From Bacteroides uniformis (GTDB lineage: Bacteria > Bacteroidota > Bacteroidia > Bacteroidales > Bacteroidaceae): a stretch of DNA of 64,000 nt. Below are positions 60,953 through 64,000 of this stretch, piece by piece (the stretch's first letter is position 1; each line of letters opens with the position of its first letter). The notes under the pieces are model-generated. The model did not search any database. It was not told the origin of the DNA and saw only the letters and a list, made by a program, of their open reading frames with translations. The translations under genes and the position numbers were made by a program. The stretch spans positions 1,005,501 to 1,069,500 of the forward strand of contig NZ_CP102263.1 in the NCBI RefSeq assembly GCF_025147485.1. The letters run 5' to 3'.

Positions 60953-62167
60953 ATGGAGAATATAGATTTTGCAACCTTGTTCCAAGGATTCGGAACAATG
61001 ATGGAAAGCGGCTGGCTGCTCTCCTCTGCCCGTGTATTTTTAATAGCCCTGGGCCTGCTGCTCATATACCTGGGATGGAAAGGCGTACTGGAGCCTATGG
61101 TCATGATTCCCATGGGACTGGGTATGGTCGCCATTAATTGCGGCACCCTTTTCATGCCCGACGGTACATTGGGGAATCTCTTTCTGGACCCGATGCTTTC
61201 GGATACGGACGACTTGATGAACACCATGCAGATAGACTTCCTGCAACCGGTCTACACCCTGACCTTCAGCAACGGATTGATTGCATGCTTCGTATTTATG
61301 GGTATCGGTACCCTGCTCGATGTGGGCTTCCTGCTACAGAAACCGTTTGCCAGCATATTCCTTGCCCTATGTGCCGAATTGGGAACTTTCCTGACTGTAC
61401 CCATCGCATCTGCATTGGGACTGTCCTTGAAAGAAAGCGCTTCCGTAGCCATGGTAGGAGGTGCGGACGGACCGATGGTGCTTTTCACTTCCTTGGCCCT
61501 GGCCAAACATCTGTTTGTACCCATCACAGTAGTGGCCTATCTCTATCTGGGACTGACATATGGCGGTTACCCCTATCTGGTGAAGCTGCTGGTGCCGAAA
61601 CGCCTGCGCGCCATCAAGATGACGAGCAAGAAGCCGCCCAAAAACTATGATGCCAAAGTAAAACTGGCTTTCTCGGCTATATTGTGTGCTGTACTGTGTT
61701 TTCTGTTCCCGGTTGCCTCACCGCTGTTCTTCTCCTTGTTCCTCGGAGTGGCAGTACGCGAATCGGGGATGAAGCATATCTACGATTTTGTAAGCGGTCC
61801 GCTGTTGTATGGTTCTACTTTCATGCTCGGCCTGTTGTTGGGCGTACTTTGCGACGCACATCTGCTGCTCGACCCTAAAATTCTTAAATTGTTGGTATTG
61901 GGCATGGGCGCACTGTTGCTCTCCGGTATCGGCGGAATCATTGGAGGATACATCATGTACTTCATCAAGCGGGGCAATTACAATCCGGTCATCGGAATTG
62001 CAGCCGTGAGCTGCGTGCCTACTACGGCGAAGGTTGCCCAGAAGATAGTAAGCAAGGACAACCCCAATTCCTTCATCTTGGGAGATGCCTTGGGGGCTAA
62101 TATTTCAGGAGTAATCACTTCGGCCATCATTACGGGTATCTATATTACTATAATTCCCTATCTGTAG
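60953..62167 (+). CDS. Na+-transporting decarboxylase beta subunit (OadB/GcdB/MmdB family)
   Basis: A 404-residue inner-membrane protein with about ten transmembrane segments. It couples biotin-dependent decarboxylation to sodium export. GLIACFVFMGIGTLLDVGFLL, VAMVGGADGPMVLFTSLALAKHL (conserved Asp), and CVPTTAKVAQKIVSKDNPNSF with GDALGANISGVITSAIITG are the family's conserved blocks. No carboxyltransferase or biotin-carrier subunit is encoded nearby, so the full enzyme (methylmalonyl-CoA or oxaloacetate decarboxylase) must use subunits from elsewhere. A strong terminator follows. Confidence 0.93.
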   Translation: MENIDFATLFQGFGTMMESGWLLSSARVFLIALGLLLIYLGWKGVLEPMVMIPMGLGMVAINCGTLFMPDGTLGNLFLDPMLSDTDDLMNTMQIDFLQPVYTLTFSNGLIACFVFMGIGTLLDVGFLLQKPFASIFLALCAELGTFLTVPIASALGLSLKESASVAMVGGADGPMVLFTSLALAKHLFVPITVVAYLYLGLTYGGYPYLVKLLVPKRLRAIKMTSKKPPKNYDAKVKLAFSAILCAVLCFLFPVASPLFFSLFLGVAVRESGMKHIYDFVSGPLLYGSTFMLGLLLGVLCDAHLLLDPKILKLLVLGMGALLLSGIGGIIGGYIMYFIKRGNYNPVIGIAAVSCVPTTAKVAQKIVSKDNPNSFILGDALGANISGVITSAIITGIYITIIPYL

Positions 62168-62192
62168 CCTGCGTAGTGGGTTTAGGTGACGG

Positions 62193-62227
62193 AAAGAGGT
62201 TGTGGTAATCACAATCTCTTTCTTTTT
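62193..62227 (+). terminator. Terminator after the sodium-pump gene
   Basis: AAAGAGGTTGTG and CACAATCTCTTT pair over 12 bp with one G-T pair around GTAAT, followed by CTTTTT. Confidence 0.88.
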
Positions 62228-62247
62228 ATGATACATGGGGCAAGCTG

Positions 62248-62277
62248 TTGCATTTCAGATAAAATCCTTTACCTTTG
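62248..62277 (+). promoter_or_regulatory. Promoter of the M50-type protease gene
   Basis: TTG (62248-62250) and TACCTTTG (62270-62277) are 19 nt apart, a consensus match, 29 bp before the ATG at 62307. It lies inside the longer possible frame from 62235, which supports the later start. Confidence 0.65.
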
Positions 62278-62306
62278 CCGGCAAACACATTTATCAAGAT
62301 ATCAGG

Positions 62307-63458
62307 ATGAAGAAAGTATTTAAATTGGCCGGAGGATTCATGGTCGGGGCATGCATCGGCTTTGTAGGAATAATAGGTGTAAGAGTCCTGGTTTTGGGAG
62401 ACTCGTTCGACGGTTTACACAGCAAGTTTGCCGAAACCGGCATGCTGGAGACAGTAGGAGTTTCCTTGTTAGCCATACTGATTCTGCTGTTCTCCATCTT
62501 CCTGCAAGTGCTTCTGCACGAAGGCGGGCATCTTGTCTGCGGACTGGCAACCGGCTACCGCTTCGTCTCCTTCCGCATCTTCAACCTTACCTTCATACGG
62601 AAAGACGGGAAATTATGCATCAAGCGTTTCAGCCTTGCCGGAACGGGAGGCCAATGCCTGCTTACCCCACCCGAAAGGCCTCTTGAAGATATCCCAACCA
62701 CCTTGTACAACCTGGGTGGAGTGCTTGCCAACCTGCTGACCGCCATCCTTGCCTTCCTCCCCCTGCTGACCGTAGACGGGCTGCCTTACCTGCTGAAATT
62801 CTTCCTTCTGATGCTCTCTTTGATTGGCATTCTCCTTGCAGGGATGAACGGCATCCCCATGAAGATGGGCGGCATCGGCAATGATGCCGACAACATGCGC
62901 CTGCTTCTCAAGGACAGCAAGAGCAAGCAGGCACTGGTCACCCAGCTGCGCATCAACGCACTGGTGCAAGAGGGCATGCGTCCTAAGGACATGCCTGCCG
63001 AATGGTTCAGCCAAACGGAAGACATCAACTACAAAGATGCCCTGCAGGTCACCATAGCCTTGATGAGCGCCTCGCGCCTGCTCGACTGCGAAGAATGGGA
63101 AGCCGCCTACAATGCATTTGAGAAAATAATGAGCCACCGGCACGAAGTCATCGGACTTTTGATAAAGGAAAACGCTTGCGAGCTGCTCTTCACCGCATTG
63201 GTGACAAAGAGGACCGCACGGGCAGAAGAATTATATACCGATGAGCTGGATACCTACATCCGGCAATATAAGGATGTGACGTCTTCCAAACAGCGGCTGC
63301 TCTGCGCCCTGGCACTCTACCGGGACAAGGACACAGCAAAAGCAAAGGAGATTTACGAAGCCACCTGCCAACGGAAAAACAAATACTTGATGCAGGGAGA
63401 AGTCAGTTCGGACATAGCCTTGATGAAATCAATCCTTACCGCCAAGAATGCCTTGTAA
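62307..63458 (+). CDS. M50-type (site-2-protease-like) membrane metallopeptidase
   Basis: A 383-residue protein with about five transmembrane segments in the first 220 residues. FLQVLLHEGGHLVCGLATGYR carries the HExxH zinc motif (HEGGH) inside a membrane helix, and GMNGIPMKMGGIGNDADN is a candidate for the second metal-binding motif. The C-terminal 160 residues are soluble, helical and TPR-like. It probably cleaves membrane proteins or is a processing peptidase; the substrate is unknown. The next gene starts 1 bp after its stop. Confidence 0.8.
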   Translation: MKKVFKLAGGFMVGACIGFVGIIGVRVLVLGDSFDGLHSKFAETGMLETVGVSLLAILILLFSIFLQVLLHEGGHLVCGLATGYRFVSFRIFNLTFIRKDGKLCIKRFSLAGTGGQCLLTPPERPLEDIPTTLYNLGGVLANLLTAILAFLPLLTVDGLPYLLKFFLLMLSLIGILLAGMNGIPMKMGGIGNDADNMRLLLKDSKSKQALVTQLRINALVQEGMRPKDMPAEWFSQTEDINYKDALQVTIALMSASRLLDCEEWEAAYNAFEKIMSHRHEVIGLLIKENACELLFTALVTKRTARAEELYTDELDTYIRQYKDVTSSKQRLLCALALYRDKDTAKAKEIYEATCQRKNKYLMQGEVSSDIALMKSILTAKNAL

Positions 63459-63459
63459 G

Positions 63460-64000
63460 ATGGAACGATATTTCTTTTACTTGTTATATCTGCTGCTTGG
63501 CTGCTCACTATGCGGTTGTAGCAGAAAACAAGCGCCAAAGCAGGCACAAGACCCAGATACGGAGACCACCATCCCGTACGCCGACACCATAGCGGCACCC
63601 GTCCCTCCGGCTCCGGTTAAAAGCCGGACAGCCCGCTACCTGGACTCCCTCGGTTTCGTCAACATCGCCGAAGCGGACAGCAGCATCGCCATCGACTTGA
63701 TGTACACCCGTGCCGACAACTTCACCGGAACCCTATTGTACGAAGACCTGAAAGAAGCCTACCTGCACCCCGATGCCATGAAAAGCCTGAAGCGGGCACA
63801 ACGCCTACTGAAAGAACAGTACCCCGGCTACAGCCTCATCGTCTACGACGCAGCGCGCCCCTTGTCCGTACAGCAGAAGATGTGGAACGTAGTGAAAGGA
63901 ACCTCCAAATACATCTATGTCTCCAACCCCTCACGCGGCGGCGGCCTGCACAACTACGGATTGGCGGTGGACATCAGCATACTCGACGATAAAGGAACTC
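63460..64000 (+). CDS. VanX-type D-Ala-D-Ala dipeptidase lipoprotein (3' end beyond window)
   Basis: About 180 residues are visible. A signal peptide with a CGC lipobox near residue 20 is followed by a short Pro-rich linker and the M15D dipeptidase domain: ADSSIAIDLMYTRADNFTG, LIVYDAARPLSVQQKMW and GGGLHNYGLAVDIS, where His and Asp bind zinc. Such enzymes hydrolyse D-Ala-D-Ala or L,D-peptides in the envelope; as a lone gene, cell-wall recycling is likelier than vancomycin resistance. The gene is coupled to the protease gene upstream and runs off the window. Confidence 0.88.
   Translation, partial: MERYFFYLLYLLLGCSLCGCSRKQAPKQAQDPDTETTIPYADTIAAPVPPAPVKSRTARYLDSLGFVNIAEADSSIAIDLMYTRADNFTGTLLYEDLKEAYLHPDAMKSLKRAQRLLKEQYPGYSLIVYDAARPLSVQQKMWNVVKGTSKYIYVSNPSRGGGLHNYGLAVDISILDDKGT

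Noticed and set aside
63460..64000. Vancomycin-resistance vanX cluster
   Set aside because: No vanH, vanA or vanRS homologues are seen; a lone VanX-type dipeptidase lipoprotein is common in Bacteroidetes.

Overview
This window is chromosomal DNA from a gut-type Bacteroidales, most likely a Bacteroides species. The evidence is the SusC/SusD pair, a hybrid two-component regulator, promoters of the Bacteroides form TTTG-N19/20-TAnnTTTG, lipoproteins with DUF4369, PepSY-like and lipocalin-like domains, IS elements of Bacteroides type and almost no Shine-Dalgarno sequences. I cannot name the species.

Layout. 1-7.3 kb is housekeeping: pyruvate kinase (3' end off the window), aroQ, xerD, an OmpA/TPR lipoprotein, a thioredoxin-fold lipoprotein without its cysteines, and a ComM/YifB ATPase. 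7.4-31.5 kb is one minus-strand polysaccharide utilisation locus (PUL): hybrid regulator, GH38-like DUF5054 protein, DUF2961/GH172 enzyme, GRP-type sugar permease, ribokinase, ADP-ribosylglycohydrolase-family lipoprotein, SusC, SusD, GH92 mannosidase, a second DUF2961/GH172 enzyme and a GH13-like hydrolase with three F5/8 domains. Kinase, permease and ADP-ribosylglycohydrolase recall Bacteroides ribose-utilisation (rus) loci, but the hydrolase set points to a furanoside- and mannose-containing glycan. It is visibly more AT-rich than its flanks.

31.6-41 kb holds an ADP-forming acyl-CoA synthetase, an acyltransferase-3 protein, a LytS/LytTR two-component system whose regulator is cut by one in-frame TAA, a beta-barrel protein, a DUF6078 protein, an intact IS3-family element and a PepSY-like lipoprotein. 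41.1-51 kb holds metG and then a seven-gene surface-glycan cluster: flippase, GT14, a fused CDP-ribitol synthase, LicD and three more glycosyltransferases. It predicts a ribitol-phosphate-decorated glycan. 51-54.7 kb holds a sirtuin, two FKBP isomerases, an Lrp regulator and a DUF4491 protein.

54.7-58.5 kb is a degenerate integrated element in a CAT-anticodon tRNA gene. It is bounded by a 70-bp direct repeat of the tRNA body and holds gene remnants, a broken IS982 transposase, a lipocalin-like lipoprotein and an AbiEii-type nucleotidyltransferase with a candidate antitoxin. 58.5-64 kb holds a membrane protein, a decayed LiaF-like/LytTR locus, a small exported protein, a Na+-pumping decarboxylase beta subunit with a small membrane partner, an M50-type membrane protease and the start of a VanX-type dipeptidase.

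The most unusual non-coding signals are two intergenic arrays of short palindromes with exact helical periodicity. At 38270-38419 there are seven 18-bp units every 22 bp. At 51067-51176 there are five 18-bp units every 23 bp, followed by three units of another sequence every 22 bp. The two arrays share architecture but not sequence. I know of no named element they match.
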